Assembly: GCA_023512835.1 (NCBI GenBank)
Contig: CM042088.1
Span: 39,722,164 to 39,786,163, forward strand
Direction: 5' to 3'
Length of the DNA: 64,000 bases
Origin: Taxillus chinensis
Taxonomy: Eukaryota; Streptophyta; Magnoliopsida; Santalales; Loranthaceae
The notes under the pieces are model-generated. The model did not search any database, was not told the DNA's origin, and worked only from the letters and a program-made list of their open reading frames with translations. Position numbers and translations under genes: made by a program. This document shows positions 26,501-36,943 of the stretch, piece by piece; the stretch's first letter is position 1; the number at the start of each line of letters is the position of its first letter.

Positions 26501-28894
26501 GGGAGGTCTAAGTAGAAGGTCAATAAGAATTATCAACTCCGCATGAATCTGTGGGAGGATTTGCATCTTGTATGTCTCAGTGAACTTCCCACTGCCAATG
26601 CAGTTATCTATATGGGCAAACAAGTTTGTGACAATGAGATTCTCTTCTGTGTCACACTTAACGATCTCCTGAAGCAAGTACTTGATGCTATCATAGGCTT
26701 CAGTCACAGCACACCTTTTATATTCATTTTTGCAGATACTGGACCAGATTGTCCCATCAGGTTCATCCTTCGATTCTACTGCTTGGTTGAGAGCAAGCAG
26801 AAGTTCATTGCACAGGAGTACACATGGCCAGCGAATAACCCTAATGTTCCAACTGTTTGGGAACAATTCAAGCAGCTCAAGTTCCCTATCGCTAATCAGA
26901 TCTTCTTCCCTAATAGCAATGATTATCTCATTCCATATCAATGCAAATCTAGTTGCATTCGCCTGACTTGATTCAATCTTATTGCGAGGCTGGCCAAGTC
27001 CATAGCGGAGCTTCAACCGGTGGATTGCATCCCTAAGTTTCTTTATCAGCGTTAACTCTGGATTTGGCGGTGGCTTCTCTGCTATGAGATTGAACTGGAG
27101 AGCATGAGCAAAGAACTGAAACCGAAGCCTTATTTGTGCAGTGTGCCTAATCTCACCCAGATGTGAAAACAACCCAATTGCAACCCCAACAAAGGAAGAA
27201 AAAATGGAGTACCAGATTTGCAAATCCATTAGGTAAATTAAAATAACGGGAACCCACAACAAAACCACCGCCACTCTATTGGTGTGATTGAAGAATTCAT
27301 GCCAGTTGTATTGCACATTCTTGAGATTCAAAAGGGCTTTTGTTGGGCCAACTAGAGGCTTGATCTGAAGGAAGTAACTGAAGGCAAATTTTGAAGCCAA
27401 TACCAGAATCCAAAACAAAGTGTACTTTATGTTATTTACCAGCCCTTCCCTCAGCCCTCTACCCACAAAGCATCGGTTTTGAAACCACCATGTCAAAAGG
27501 TACAATACCCTCCAGTTTGTTTTTTCAAGCCAGTTCCTGACCCAAGGGAGAATGAAAAGAGCCAATGCCAGCAACTCCGGGATGACAAACACTAGCACTG
27601 CCTGAAGAAAACTAATGATCCTCCTTTTTGCCTCATCGGACCACCTTCTATCTGAGTTCTTCTGACTCCAAATCCTTGCGTAGAAGACTGCAAACACAAT
27701 AATCCAAGCCATGGCAACCAAGCTTTTCAACACCATTCTCACCCCAAGCCACATGGTCTCCCTACCCACCAAACTGTATTGAGTGCCAGCATCGAGCAGC
27801 GACTGGAGAAACCGCAGGCCAGCCCAGGTAATAAAGCAAGTGAGCAACTCCACCTGAGTATCACGCCTCTCCAGTGCTTTCCATGGAAGCCCTGTCTCCT
27901 GCCAAGCCACTATTATGGAAGCCTGCAAGAAGAAAATCAGCAACACCCATAGCCGATCGAAGCTGCGAAACACATTCCAGAACGACCTCTGCTCCACGAA
28001 CCCAGTCTTGCCTACTCGCTTGCTTTTCTCGGTGGTGGCGAAGAAACTACTCGCCCTATTATTATTATTCTTAATAGGCCACCCGAGCCTCTTGAAGCAT
28101 CTTCTACTCCAAAAATACTCATTAATGTCGTCGTAGTTCCTCCAAGCTGAGTGGGGTGCGGTGCCGTCTCTACTGCTCTGTGCTTCGGTCTGAATTGTCT
28201 CATAAATGGGGATAACCACGGCGTTCAAGAAGGCGTTTTCGCCGGAGTATAGACGAACATATGGGCTTGCCGTGTCATCATCAATGTCACCGTCTAGTGT
28301 TTTGTTGAGTTCCCTGGCCATGTGATGAAATATGTAGCACAAACATTCAGGTAAAAACCGGAGATTCGCAGACTCACCCCAAACCAGAAGGTACAGCGAA
28401 ACGTAGAGAAGCTCGCGCCGGAGGTCTTCGTGCCGGTTCTTGAGCCTGACGTTGGATCGCTGCCCCATGTAGGAGCACCACGACTGGTAGTTGGCGAGCA
28501 GGTTGCGGCGGAAGCCCCTGAGGACGGCGGGGTCCAGGAGGTCCGCCGGCTTTGGCGGCGGCGTGACGCGCATCTGCAAGTTGGACAGGTGGAGGACGAG
28601 GTGCTCCCTCTGGTTCCGCACGTTGTCGCGTTGGAATCCGAAGTTGCCGCCCAGCCAGTCCAGGAGGTCCATGCCGTCCTGCCAGTCCCTGTCCGGCGGC
28701 CTCCGGAGTTCCCCGACGGTGCGTAGGGCGGCTGCAGCGGCGCGTACCTCCGGGTAACCCAGCGAAGGGTGGTCCGTCAGCAGGTCGTGGACGGGGATGA
28801 TGTTGTACGGCTCGTTCACCGTCCGCGGATACAGCGGTGGGTGGTACGGCCCTCGGCCTCCCCGGGTGGGCTGAGAGCGCTGCCTCAGGGCCAT
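23549..28894 (-). CDS. CALS11: Callose synthase, CALS11/GSL1-like (1,3-beta-glucan synthase)
   Basis: One uninterrupted exon encodes 1781 residues, the usual length for CALS11/12 (about 1770-1780). The ATG at 28894-28892 begins MALRQRSQP; the open frame extends 20 codons upstream without another ATG. The N-terminal block EPYNIIPVHDLL and PEVRAAAAALRTVG, and RNQREHLVLHL (about residues 50-130), are typical. VGKTGFVEQRSFWNVFRSFD favours CALS11 over CALS12. N-terminal membrane segments start near 335. A large cytosolic glucan synthase domain (about 970-1450) includes RGQTLSRTVRGMMYYYRAL (about 986), KFTYVVACQLYGQHK (about 1074) and MHYGHPDVFDRFWFLPRGG (about 1258), and further membrane helices follow. 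The enzyme makes callose from UDP-glucose at the plasma membrane. CALS11/12 act in pollen walls and in wound or pathogen callose. A low intron number is a known trait of this subgroup; other callose synthases have dozens of exons. No damage is visible. The 5' third is GC-rich. Confidence 0.93.
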   Translation of the reverse strand: MALRQRSQPTRGGRGPYHPPLYPRTVNEPYNIIPVHDLLTDHPSLGYPEVRAAAAALRTVGELRRPPDRDWQDGMDLLDWLGGNFGFQRDNVRNQREHLVLHLSNLQMRVTPPPKPADLLDPAVLRGFRRNLLANYQSWCSYMGQRSNVRLKNRHEDLRRELLYVSLYLLVWGESANLRFLPECLCYIFHHMARELNKTLDGDIDDDTASPYVRLYSGENAFLNAVVIPIYETIQTEAQSSRDGTAPHSAWRNYDDINEYFWSRRCFKRLGWPIKNNNNRASSFFATTEKSKRVGKTGFVEQRSFWNVFRSFDRLWVLLIFFLQASIIVAWQETGLPWKALERRDTQVELLTCFITWAGLRFLQSLLDAGTQYSLVGRETMWLGVRMVLKSLVAMAWIIVFAVFYARIWSQKNSDRRWSDEAKRRIISFLQAVLVFVIPELLALALFILPWVRNWLEKTNWRVLYLLTWWFQNRCFVGRGLREGLVNNIKYTLFWILVLASKFAFSYFLQIKPLVGPTKALLNLKNVQYNWHEFFNHTNRVAVVLLWVPVILIYLMDLQIWYSIFSSFVGVAIGLFSHLGEIRHTAQIRLRFQFFAHALQFNLIAEKPPPNPELTLIKKLRDAIHRLKLRYGLGQPRNKIESSQANATRFALIWNEIIIAIREEDLISDRELELLELFPNSWNIRVIRWPCVLLCNELLLALNQAVESKDEPDGTIWSSICKNEYKRCAVTEAYDSIKYLLQEIVKCDTEENLIVTNLFAHIDNCIGSGKFTETYKMQILPQIHAELIILIDLLLRPPIDTNKVVIRLQALYELAVREFPRVKKSHGQLRQARLAPINPDDKNAGLLFENAIDFPDDENAFFYRHLQRLKTILISRDSMNNVPMNLEARRRLAFFVNSLFMNIPRAPEVEKMMAFSVLTPYYDEDVIYAKEMLRSENEDGISTLFYLQKIYDDEWKNFMERMRRDGMEHEDDIWKTKARDLRLWASYRGQTLSRTVRGMMYYYRALKLLAFLDKSPEIVSQDLSSLGSLKPSVGLNGVASSKQPYSRTLTRASSSVSHLFKGHEYGSALMKFTYVVACQLYGQHKAKGDTRADEILYLMKKNEALRVAFVDQVDLSAGEVEHYSVLVKYDQQLQREVEIYRIRLPGSLKIGEGKPENQNHAIIFTRGDALQTIDMNQDNYFEEALKMRNLLEEFKTLYGIRRPTILGVRENIFTGSVSSLAWFMSAQEKSFVTLGQRVLANPLKVRMHYGHPDVFDRFWFLPRGGISKASRIINISEDIFAGFNCTLRGGNVTHHEYIQVGKGRDVGLNQISMFEAKVASGNGEQLLSRDVYRLGHRLDFFRMLSFYYTTVGFYFNTMVVVLTVYAYLWGRLYLALSGVETAAQNNLKNNKALAVVLNQQFIIQLGLFTALPMIVENSLEHGFLQAVWDFLTMQLQLASLFYTFSMGTRTHYFGRTILHGGAKYRSTGRGFVVQHRKFTENYRLYARSHFVKGIELGIILTVYASQSPIAKNTFVYIAMTLSSWFLVVSWMMSPFTFNPSGFDWLKTVYDYDDFMSWIWRSGGGGLFSKSEQSWETWWYEEQNHLRTTGLWGKILEIILDLRFLFFQYGIVYHLRITGHHKSIAVYLLSWIYMVAAVAIYIAIAYARDKYAAKKHVYYRLVQLVVIMVTVLVIVILLEFTPFRLIDFIKSFLAFIPTGWGLILIAQVLKPFLQSTLVWETVVSLARLYDMMFGIIVMAPMALLSWMPGFQSMQTRILFNEAFSRGLQISRILTGKNSNANI

Positions 28895-28966
28895 CCTATT
28901 TTCATCACAGAGTACGTCAAAAAATCCAGTAGCGCTTAAAGCAGGAAACCACACGCGCCGCGGGCG

Positions 28967-28990
28967 CTCAAAAAAAAAAAAAAAAAAAAC
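28967..28990. repeat. Poly(A) run in the callose synthase leader
   Basis: A homopolymer A tract (T on the coding strand) about 75-95 bp upstream of the ATG, next to a second A-rich tract at 29024-29045. It may be the pyrimidine tract of a 5' UTR intron: a GTATGT donor-like site lies upstream on the minus strand near 29175. Confidence 0.5.
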
Positions 28991-29317
28991 ATAAAACGTT
29001 GTTGGCTTGTTGCTGCTGCTTTTAAAAAAAAAAAGAAAAAAAAAACTTCTTACTCTTTCTACTTCAATTCGGTTCGGTTCAATTCACCTAGCAAAGAGGT
29101 CAAAACAGTTGAAAATCGAAACATTGAAGAACAACAAAAACTGCTTATGCAGAACACTTGCGAACAGACATACCGGAACTGGGCAACAATCTCTGTCTCT
29201 CTGTCTGCGTAAATGAGAAGAAATCAACAAACCCTAAATTGATTCTTGATTTGTTGGGTCTGACCAACCATTTTAGGCACCTCCAGTCCAGCTTAGGGTT
29301 TTGACGTTTTTGTTCTA

Positions 29318-29325
29318 CTCTTATA
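29318..29325 (-). promoter_or_regulatory. Possible TATA box of the callose synthase gene
   Basis: The minus strand reads TATAAGAG in CCTATAAGAGTAG, about 425 bp upstream of the ATG. The region behind it (29340-29580) is GC-rich, unlike the AT-rich DNA further out, as in a promoter. Confidence 0.35.
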
Positions 29326-29589
29326 GGCAGTCAGTAGTAGTAGCTCGGGGTCAGGGCCTCAGGCAATGACTCCGATATTCCGCCGTACTGCGTATCCCTA
29401 CTCCCTAGGTCCCCTGTGGTGGGTCCCACAACGAGCGTGCCACAGTGTACGTGTCTGCTCCCATCACGGGTGCTGCACCCGTCGGCGGCGGGTGTTCCCG
29501 GTGGCGGCCGGCGGGGGCTGGGCTGAGAGTCTGAGACCGGGCTCAACGGGCGCACAGGTGATCAGGCATGTTCAGCTGTGAATAATTAA

Positions 29590-31189
29590 TAAAATATGAA
29601 CCAACCAACCAAAAAAAAAAAAAACGAGACTCGATAAATGAACATTTGTCGGACGAGACGTTTATTATTATTTATTTAATAATATAAAGGTGGGTTACGT
29701 TTGTTTCGGGTATATAATATATATTAAAATTAAATCAATTCTGCCGTTTTCTTTCAGGACAAACGTTTTTCCACACTTCCACATCATTATTTACATATAT
29801 ATATATATAGCAAAGAAATTTGGAAAAGCGTCTGGGATAAGGAATTGATTCGAGTCTATAATAGGTCTGCCCAAGTTGCCCAACCTATTTTTAATTTAAA
29901 TTTTATGTTGGAGTCTAAGTCTGTCCAAAGTAGGTTCAATCTATTTTTATTAAAAATAATTTTTTAAGATATATTTAATATGAATTTTGATTTCTTTTGT
30001 TATGATTATTATGTAGGTATTTTGTATATTACTATTTTTTCCCTTTACTCTTTAATGAATTCTGTTGGATTAAAATGTAATTTGAAAATATGTAATTTTT
30101 TAAAATTGAATTCTTAAAAGAAAATTATAAATATTTACGGATTCAAATAATAAAATAGATGAAAAGTGAAAAATAAAATATAAATATTTTAATTTCACAT
30201 TATAATTGAATTTGAATTTAAAAACATAAAAACTAATGCAATTAAAATATAATTTTGACTATAGCTTATATGTTTCTCATTACTCAAATTTTATTTTTTA
30301 TTATCTAGAACCAATTCATTGGTATTTTGAGGCCTTCATAAAAGTCATCAATATCACACACTTTGGATATGATTGTCATGACTCTTTATTGACCTACAAA
30401 CCAAATAAAACAACAAATATGAGAAGACAAAAATGAATATGTGTGTATCTAGCATTAACAAAATAATATCTAATAATTATGAGTGGTGTTGTAATCTCAA
30501 TTCATACCCTGTGTCTATCATTATCTTACATATAAACAATTTTTGATTATGTATGCACTTGAGCACTTGATATCATATCTTCTTGCTACTTGTATTTAAA
30601 TATCATCTTATTCTTCTTTATAAATTTTCACCATATAATTTTTTCACACATACCACCAATAACACTATTTTAATGACTACCCTTACCTAATAGCTAGTTA
30701 TCATTGTAATAACTATAATGGCTAGTTTACTCTAACTATTATATTTTCAATGACTATATTATGTAGTTTTGTTTTGATAAGGTAATTCACTTATAAAAAT
30801 GTTATTATTATCTAAATAATGATAAATACTTTTTCCCAAAATAATTTATTTAATGTCAAAAATTACTTATTATTATTATTATTATTAGTATGTCATGGGA
30901 TTTATAAGTCTTAGCCCTAATCTATTACCTTATATATACCTAAATTAATAAATAATTTGTTTAGTTAAAGTTTGATATTCCAAAAAGTATATACAAAATA
31001 TCAAAATGCCCTTTGAGACTCCAAACTCAATTAAATCCAATTATAGAAAAAAAAAAAAAAAAAAAAAGACCATGATAACCATATAACTAATATAATATTC
31101 TCATAAGTTTATATGGTAAACTATTTCAAATATGATTATTCAAAGAAATGGTCAATATTGTCACACCTAAAACATTTAAGAGATAGTTT
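29590..31189. other. AT-rich intergenic DNA
   Basis: No gene is supported. It contains short poly(A), (ATT)n and (TA)n runs. It may include further decayed retrotransposon interior, since it lies downstream of the gag remnant on the minus strand. Confidence 0.4.
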
Positions 31190-31751
31190 AACTCTATATT
31201 TTCTAATTCTCTTTTCTAAGTTTCAAAGTAACGTAGGCTAACTCATCATCTTTATGGTCACCTAAGAAATCTCTTCTCTTCCTCATTGGTTTTCAACTTT
31301 TTAAAAACTTCAAAAACTACTTCATTTTTCTTATATTATAAGTTACCAAGGTGCTTTGTAGCTTATCCATAGTCATTGTGTTTATATCTTTATCTTCAAT
31401 AACAAATACCTTTCACATCAAAGGTATTTGAAAACTTTCCTAAAATCTTATTTACCATGGATAATCCCTTCACATTCGTACAACGACTACTTAGGTCATT
31501 CATTATTGTTATTACTTGGGTGAACAACTCTTTAATTGATTATTTATCTTTGGTAGTCCTCTTTGAGTTTGCATACACCATTTTAAAATTTTGTATTTTT
31601 ACTTTCACATATATATATATATATAGTTAAATTTTGTCATAAATATCTTTCGTTATGTTGTACTTTATTAATTTTGCAAACTCAAAATCAATTAGAGTCG
31701 ATAGAATGATATTATAGGTTTTACCATCTACCTTAAATTGTCTCCTTTTCA
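31190..31751 (-). pseudogene. Decayed LTR-retrotransposon gag (UBN2-like)
   Basis: Broken minus-strand frames keep the order of a plant gag-polypeptide (UBN2-type) domain. An N-terminal piece resembles the region before the AKEIWD-like motif (YNITKDIYDKI). Then comes SIKELFTQVITIMNDL, then a VNKILGKF piece, then MDKLQSTLVTY. Several stops and frame changes separate the pieces, so the gene is dead. It lies directly downstream (minus strand) of an LTR-like region, which is the expected 5' LTR-gag order. The family assignment is from motif order only. Confidence 0.5.
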
Positions 31752-32015
31752 TTTGGATCATTTATCTATGTTTTAGAGGGCCTTTATACATTTCCTTTGT
31801 ACACTTCACTATTTTTACTCCTAAATATCTAAAGACATTTTACATATATTTGTTCTCTATATCTAAAAGTTTGTTCTATCAAATACTGAAACTATTTTAT
31901 TGTTACCTGAGATATATGTCTCTTTTATTACTAAGATGAATGTTAAGATAGTTAATGCAAAAAAAGGACAAAATGTACATGGTTCGATTAATACTGCTTA
32001 CTTTATGGGTTGTAG

Positions 32016-35000
32016 TGTCATGCTCCCAATAATAGAAGATTCGAAACCAAGCATGTGACTACCTCCTACCCACACCTGAGGGCAAGAGGCTAGTAATTAG
32101 CATCGAAATGGCCACACCGCGGGTGCTGTCCAAATACACATGTACAATCATACAACAAGGTTATTCCTGTACACTATTGAAATCATGCAATAAATGAAAT
32201 ATCATCATATCACATTATACACATCATGTATCACTTAGTAAAACAACCATAGACCCATGCCCGGGAAGAAAAATATAGTAAGATACAAAACAATCAAAAT
32301 GGACATAGTCCCATACATCAACAAGGTCCAGTCTGCTCGATTTGCTCAACTACAAACCCTATGGCTACCTTATACCTGAACCTAAAAGTCAATACATCAA
32401 CATAGGGTGAGCACAAAAGCTCAATAGGTAATCTACAACACACTGCCCATATATACAGGTGTCAGTGTAGACCGATATAGTGCCAATGGATGCATAACCA
32501 CACAATAATGTCTATAGTGTAATATACGATACCAATGAAAGCATAAATACACATAACGGCGTCCACACAATAGGATACTATGCAATACTAATGAAAGCAT
32601 AAACACATAAGGTCCACACCATCAAGTCACACAAATAGTTTACAACTCAGCTGATCAGCACAGGGCAAAGCTTTTATAGCATGCTCGACATATTGAGAAC
32701 ATAGCATGAAAAGCAACCACACGTGAGAACTTTCGCTGTCAACCAGCCATGTAGGGGACCTTGGCTTCCAGCCAACCCTATATGGGACATAGGTTGACTA
32801 GCCAATCAAACCAACAAAACACCACAAAATCAAGCCCCCAAACGCCATAAGGTTCGAAACCCATGATCGTATCAATACCACATAATATTTTATGTTAAGC
32901 AAACAATAAAATTTTATACCTCGAAAAAGGCATAAGGATTTATTTTATACATAAAATTTAGGTTGAAAAGTAATAGGAATAACACAAAAAGGTTTAACTC
33001 CCAAATACCCTTGCCTCAAAACTTTACTAATTCGAATGTCCTCATCTGAAAGCCTGATCGAATGTCCTGATTTGGATGTCCGAAAGTTTAACTCAAATGC
33101 CCTGATCGAATGTTTTCATTCAAAAGTATAACTCGAATGTCCTAATCGAATGTCTTCATTAAATGTTCTGGTCGAATGTCCTAATTCGAATGTCTGATGC
33201 CTTGAGGCTCCTTTGAGTCTTCGACCGCACAGTTCACTAAGTTTACTGTTCATCGTCATTTTTATTTCTTTATTGTCTGGAATCAATCCAGCTGCCCCCA
33301 AACCCTCACAAACCCTATGAAAACTCATAAAACGTATACACAATACTACATATCAGGTTTTAATCACATATTATGCACTTAAATCATAATATTCAACCCA
33401 ATTTTGGATTTCCCTCCAAAATCTATGGTTCATACGAAATCACACAAATCATGCAAAAAACATGCATATCAGGATAGAATAAAGGTAAGAAGTTTAAGAA
33501 CACATACTCGGTAAGGATTCACAAATAAATCAACCACAAAATTAGGGGTGTAAAATGGACTAAAAGTTCGTGAACCATGTGGATCGGTTTGCGGATTTTA
33601 GCGGGATGGACCAAATAAGTATAAGCCCGTTTAAAACGTGGGCCTATATGGATTGGTCCAGTGGACCACAGTCCGCATGGGTTTAGCTTGTGCGGACACG
33701 AAGCGGTCCGCGGACCAACAAATATTTTTTAAAATAATTATTTATTAATTATTAAAATCTTATTATAATTTATAACTTTCCTAAACCTAATTTATCTCAT
33801 TCTCAAATCGACGCAGTCTTCTCTCTCTCCAACTTTGAGTCTCTTATCCAATTGTCCTCAGAATCTCAGCGACCAGCGCAAGTTATTCTCCCCTCTCATG
33901 CCGGTACCGGAGGTTCGGATTTGGCCTTGCAACCCTTACTGTCTCTCGATCTGTCTCACAACGCCAGACTGGTGTAGTGGTGCTCTCTCTCGTAGTCCCC
34001 CACTCTCACGACGCCAAACAGCTCGAACCGGAGCTCTCATTCCCCGTCTCACGATGCCGGAAATCGCAGATTGTATATCTCTCTCTCTCACATAATATGA
34101 ATGATTGATTTTTTTATTCGTAGACAGTAGATCTCACATATATGAACTGATTAATTTAACGCATAAATTAATTTCCATAGCGGATGAAGTGTTTTGCTGT
34201 CAAAACAAAACATTGATATTTTGATGTCAATTATCAGGCATTTATACATTTATTTTGATGTCAACAAAAGTTTATAACATTGTTTTGAACGTGCAGTTTT
34301 AATTTTTTACTTTGGTACTACTATGGTGCTAAGCAAAAGCATAAATATTTTGCTAAAACTGTATCAATCAATGAGTTAATGCTATATAATTCATTTTCTT
34401 CCTAAAACTTTGTTATGTTATTTTCTATAGTTTTATTCTATCATTTTCTTCTAATTTGTTCAGCTATTTTCTGTCCGTTTTCTGCCTGTTTTATTCTGCC
34501 GTTTTTATCACTTTGTTATGCTATTTTCTGTTAATTTATTAATACTATTTTTGCTATATTCTGTCTGTTTTTCCTCTATTTTCTAATATTTTATGTGATT
34601 TTATGACAATCTTGATTTTATTTTTCTATTTATTATTATTAGCTTTATATATATGTATATATTTGTCTATCCAGGCACAAGTAGTTGTGAAAGTTAATAA
34701 AATGGCCGGGTTGAAGTAGTCTTTTGTAAATACTCCATCATAGATACTGCTGATTTTTTGATAAATGAATTAAAGGGGCCTACCATAAAACTTTTATGTT
34801 ATTTACTTTTCTTATGTAACGTTGAAGACTAAGAATTTAGTTATGATTGTAATATTTTGTAGAAGAATACAATTTATGTATTTTATTTATCCTTTTGAAG
34901 CTTTTTATTGTAATGAGAGATTTTTTTATTAATTAATAAGCCAATAAAAATGGACTGGTCCGTGGATCGGTTCAGTCCGTGCGCGAACTGGATTAGACTG

Positions 35001-36281
35001 GATAAATATTGGCCCATTAACTACGAGCCTAAATGGACCGGTCCGTTTAGGCCCACTCCATAGCGGACTGGACCAGACCGGTCTGTTTTATATCTCTACT
35101 CAAAATCAAGCTCTAAGCTCTGATTCTACAAACTACACCTCTAAGCTCTCTCTATGTTTTCTCTTTCACCAAGGCCGTAAAACACAATATCACAACATGC
35201 TAGGAGCCTATGAGTCTATTTCTCTTTCTTCTATTTATACATATATATTTAATTAATAAACACCTAAAATTACATAACTAACCAAAATTATGTTTTGGAA
35301 AATTACTATGTTCTCTCAGCTTTGAAACTAGGTTTTACAAAATTATGTTTTGTTTAAATGTATGATTGTTATTTATAACCAAAATCATATTTTATTTGTA
35401 CGAAAGCTATAAAATAAAATCTTAGTTATAAATTAATATTTTAAAAGATAATTAATAATTATTAAAGAGTGTTTTAAACTAATAATATAAAAATATAGTT
35501 TTAAAATGATAATAATGATGTTGAATTTTAAAAAACACACTATACATAAATAGAATAAATAAAATAATACATAATTATACAATTTCAATATCAATTTTAG
35601 AATAGAAAAGGTAGGTGCTAGAATTATAAAAAAGATATGACTACAATTGAGTAATTATTAATTGGTTAACTCTTTATTTTGAGGTGGTTAAAATCATAAT
35701 TTAACAAATGCAACTGTTATATGAATTTACAAAATAAAATTTTGTAACTAAAAAGTCAAAAAACTTTCCCAAACCTAAAAATTACTATCATAAGATCAAT
35801 AGGTATAGATTATTCAAATGCATATTTTTGTTAGTTTAAAAAATTATTTCAACAAAAACCTAAACATTATACTTTTTAGATTATCTATGTTAACAAAAAA
35901 AATTACAAAATAAATAGTCTTTCTATATATTTAACCAATTACTATTTACTTTCTATTTATTTAAAAATTATATTTTCTTTCACTACATTTACTTCTCGAT
36001 TTATTCTTTCTCTCATCATATTTAATTTTGATTAAATAAATAAATATTTTAAAAACTATATTTTAATTGATAAATAGTTAAAATAGAAATGCTGAAAAGT
36101 AAACTTTTAAAAATTAACTGTTAAAATGAAAAAGTAATATTTTTGATTATTTTGAAGAGTTAAATTTAAAAGGACTGTTGTGAATGATCTAACATACTAT
36201 TTCAACAAAATTGATCAAAGGTATAATTTTTCACGAAATAAAACACACACGTATTCATGTTATATTATTTTATATATGACA
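32016..36281 (-). mobile_element. Minus-strand LTR (retrotransposon remnant), interrupted by a hAT element
   Basis: Read on the minus strand, a promoter-like TATAAATAG (35239-35231) is followed by a leader and by long text ending GGGAGCATGACA at 32016, typical of plant Ty3/gypsy LTR ends. A candidate LTR start TGTCATATA lies at 36281, giving matching TGTCAT/ATGACA termini and about 2.7 kb after removing the nested insertion. No target duplication or clear primer-binding site is visible, so the 36281 boundary is tentative. A decayed gag follows on the minus strand. Internal ORFs do not encode polymerase. Confidence 0.45.
33543..35098. mobile_element. 1.56-kb non-autonomous hAT element with target duplication
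   Basis: The left end reads TAGGGGTGTAAAATGGAC. The reverse complement of the right end reads TAGAGATATAAAACAGAC. Both are followed by GGTCC/GGACC-rich subterminal sequence. The 8-bp flanks are CACAAAAT (33535-33542) and CTCAAAAT (35099-35106), matching at seven of eight positions. The 8-bp duplication and TAGGGGTG-type termini mark the hAT superfamily. There is no transposase; the interior has a GC-richer stretch (33810-34090) resembling a 5' leader and an AT-rich remainder. Confidence 0.75.
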
Positions 36282-36758
36282 ACCTGTTTTTATAAATTTC
36301 ATAATCAAGAAAAATAAGTAACATAGAATTATAAAAAATTGGTACCATTATGTAAAAATTTCATAAAAGTTTTGATATCTACTTTTTTCCAAAAGATGTT
36401 ATCGTTTTTTTAGTTGAAAACTTAAAGTTTTCAAAAACAAAAAAGTAAAACGGAATCAAAACTTAAGTGATATTTTTTGTATTAAATACGAAAAATCGTT
36501 TCTGGAAACAGATACAACCTTAAATACAAATGTTTCACATTTTTGATAAACAAACTAAACTCACGCCAATTAAAACCAATGATTTAAAAAAATATTTATG
36601 CTCACATTTATCTTAACTTTCAATCTAGAATAGAGATATTTGCGTACTTATTCATTATTAATTTTTTTTATAATTGATTATTTTGTTATTTTTGTTAATT
36701 CAGGGTAATTAATTTTGTAATTTTAGCGTTAAGCAAATGCATGCAAAAGAAAAGAACG

Positions 36759-36761
<3 letters not shown>
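36282..36761. other. AT-rich intergenic DNA upstream of TRAPPC13
   Basis: No gene is seen. This is the outer promoter region of TRAPPC13. Confidence 0.4.

Positions 36762-36799
<38 letters not shown>
36762..36799. repeat. (AT)n microsatellite
   Basis: Nineteen AT units, 145 bp upstream of the TRAPPC13 ATG, so within or next to its core promoter. Confidence 0.9.
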
Positions 36800-36802
<3 letters not shown>

Positions 36803-36943
36803 TTAAACCATGCATTACTTAAAAAAATATGTTTACGACAACAGATGACAACTAAGCACCTCTTTTGTTTTTTGTTTTGTTTTTTTGGTTTGTTCTCTCT
36901 CGAAAAACAGTAGTCAGGAGTGGTGTAAGAGAAAGAGAAGAAG

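Noticed and set aside
28430..28757. Plus-strand ORFs over the callose synthase 5' end
   Set aside because: Antisense shadows of the GC-rich coding exon.
23549..28954. Callose synthase start 20 codons upstream of the ATG
   Set aside because: The upstream extension starts with GTG and has no family similarity; the ATG at 28894 fits the known N-terminus.
33835..34095. 86-codon ORF inside the hAT element
   Set aside because: Has no transposase motif; the frame is short and serine/proline-biased.
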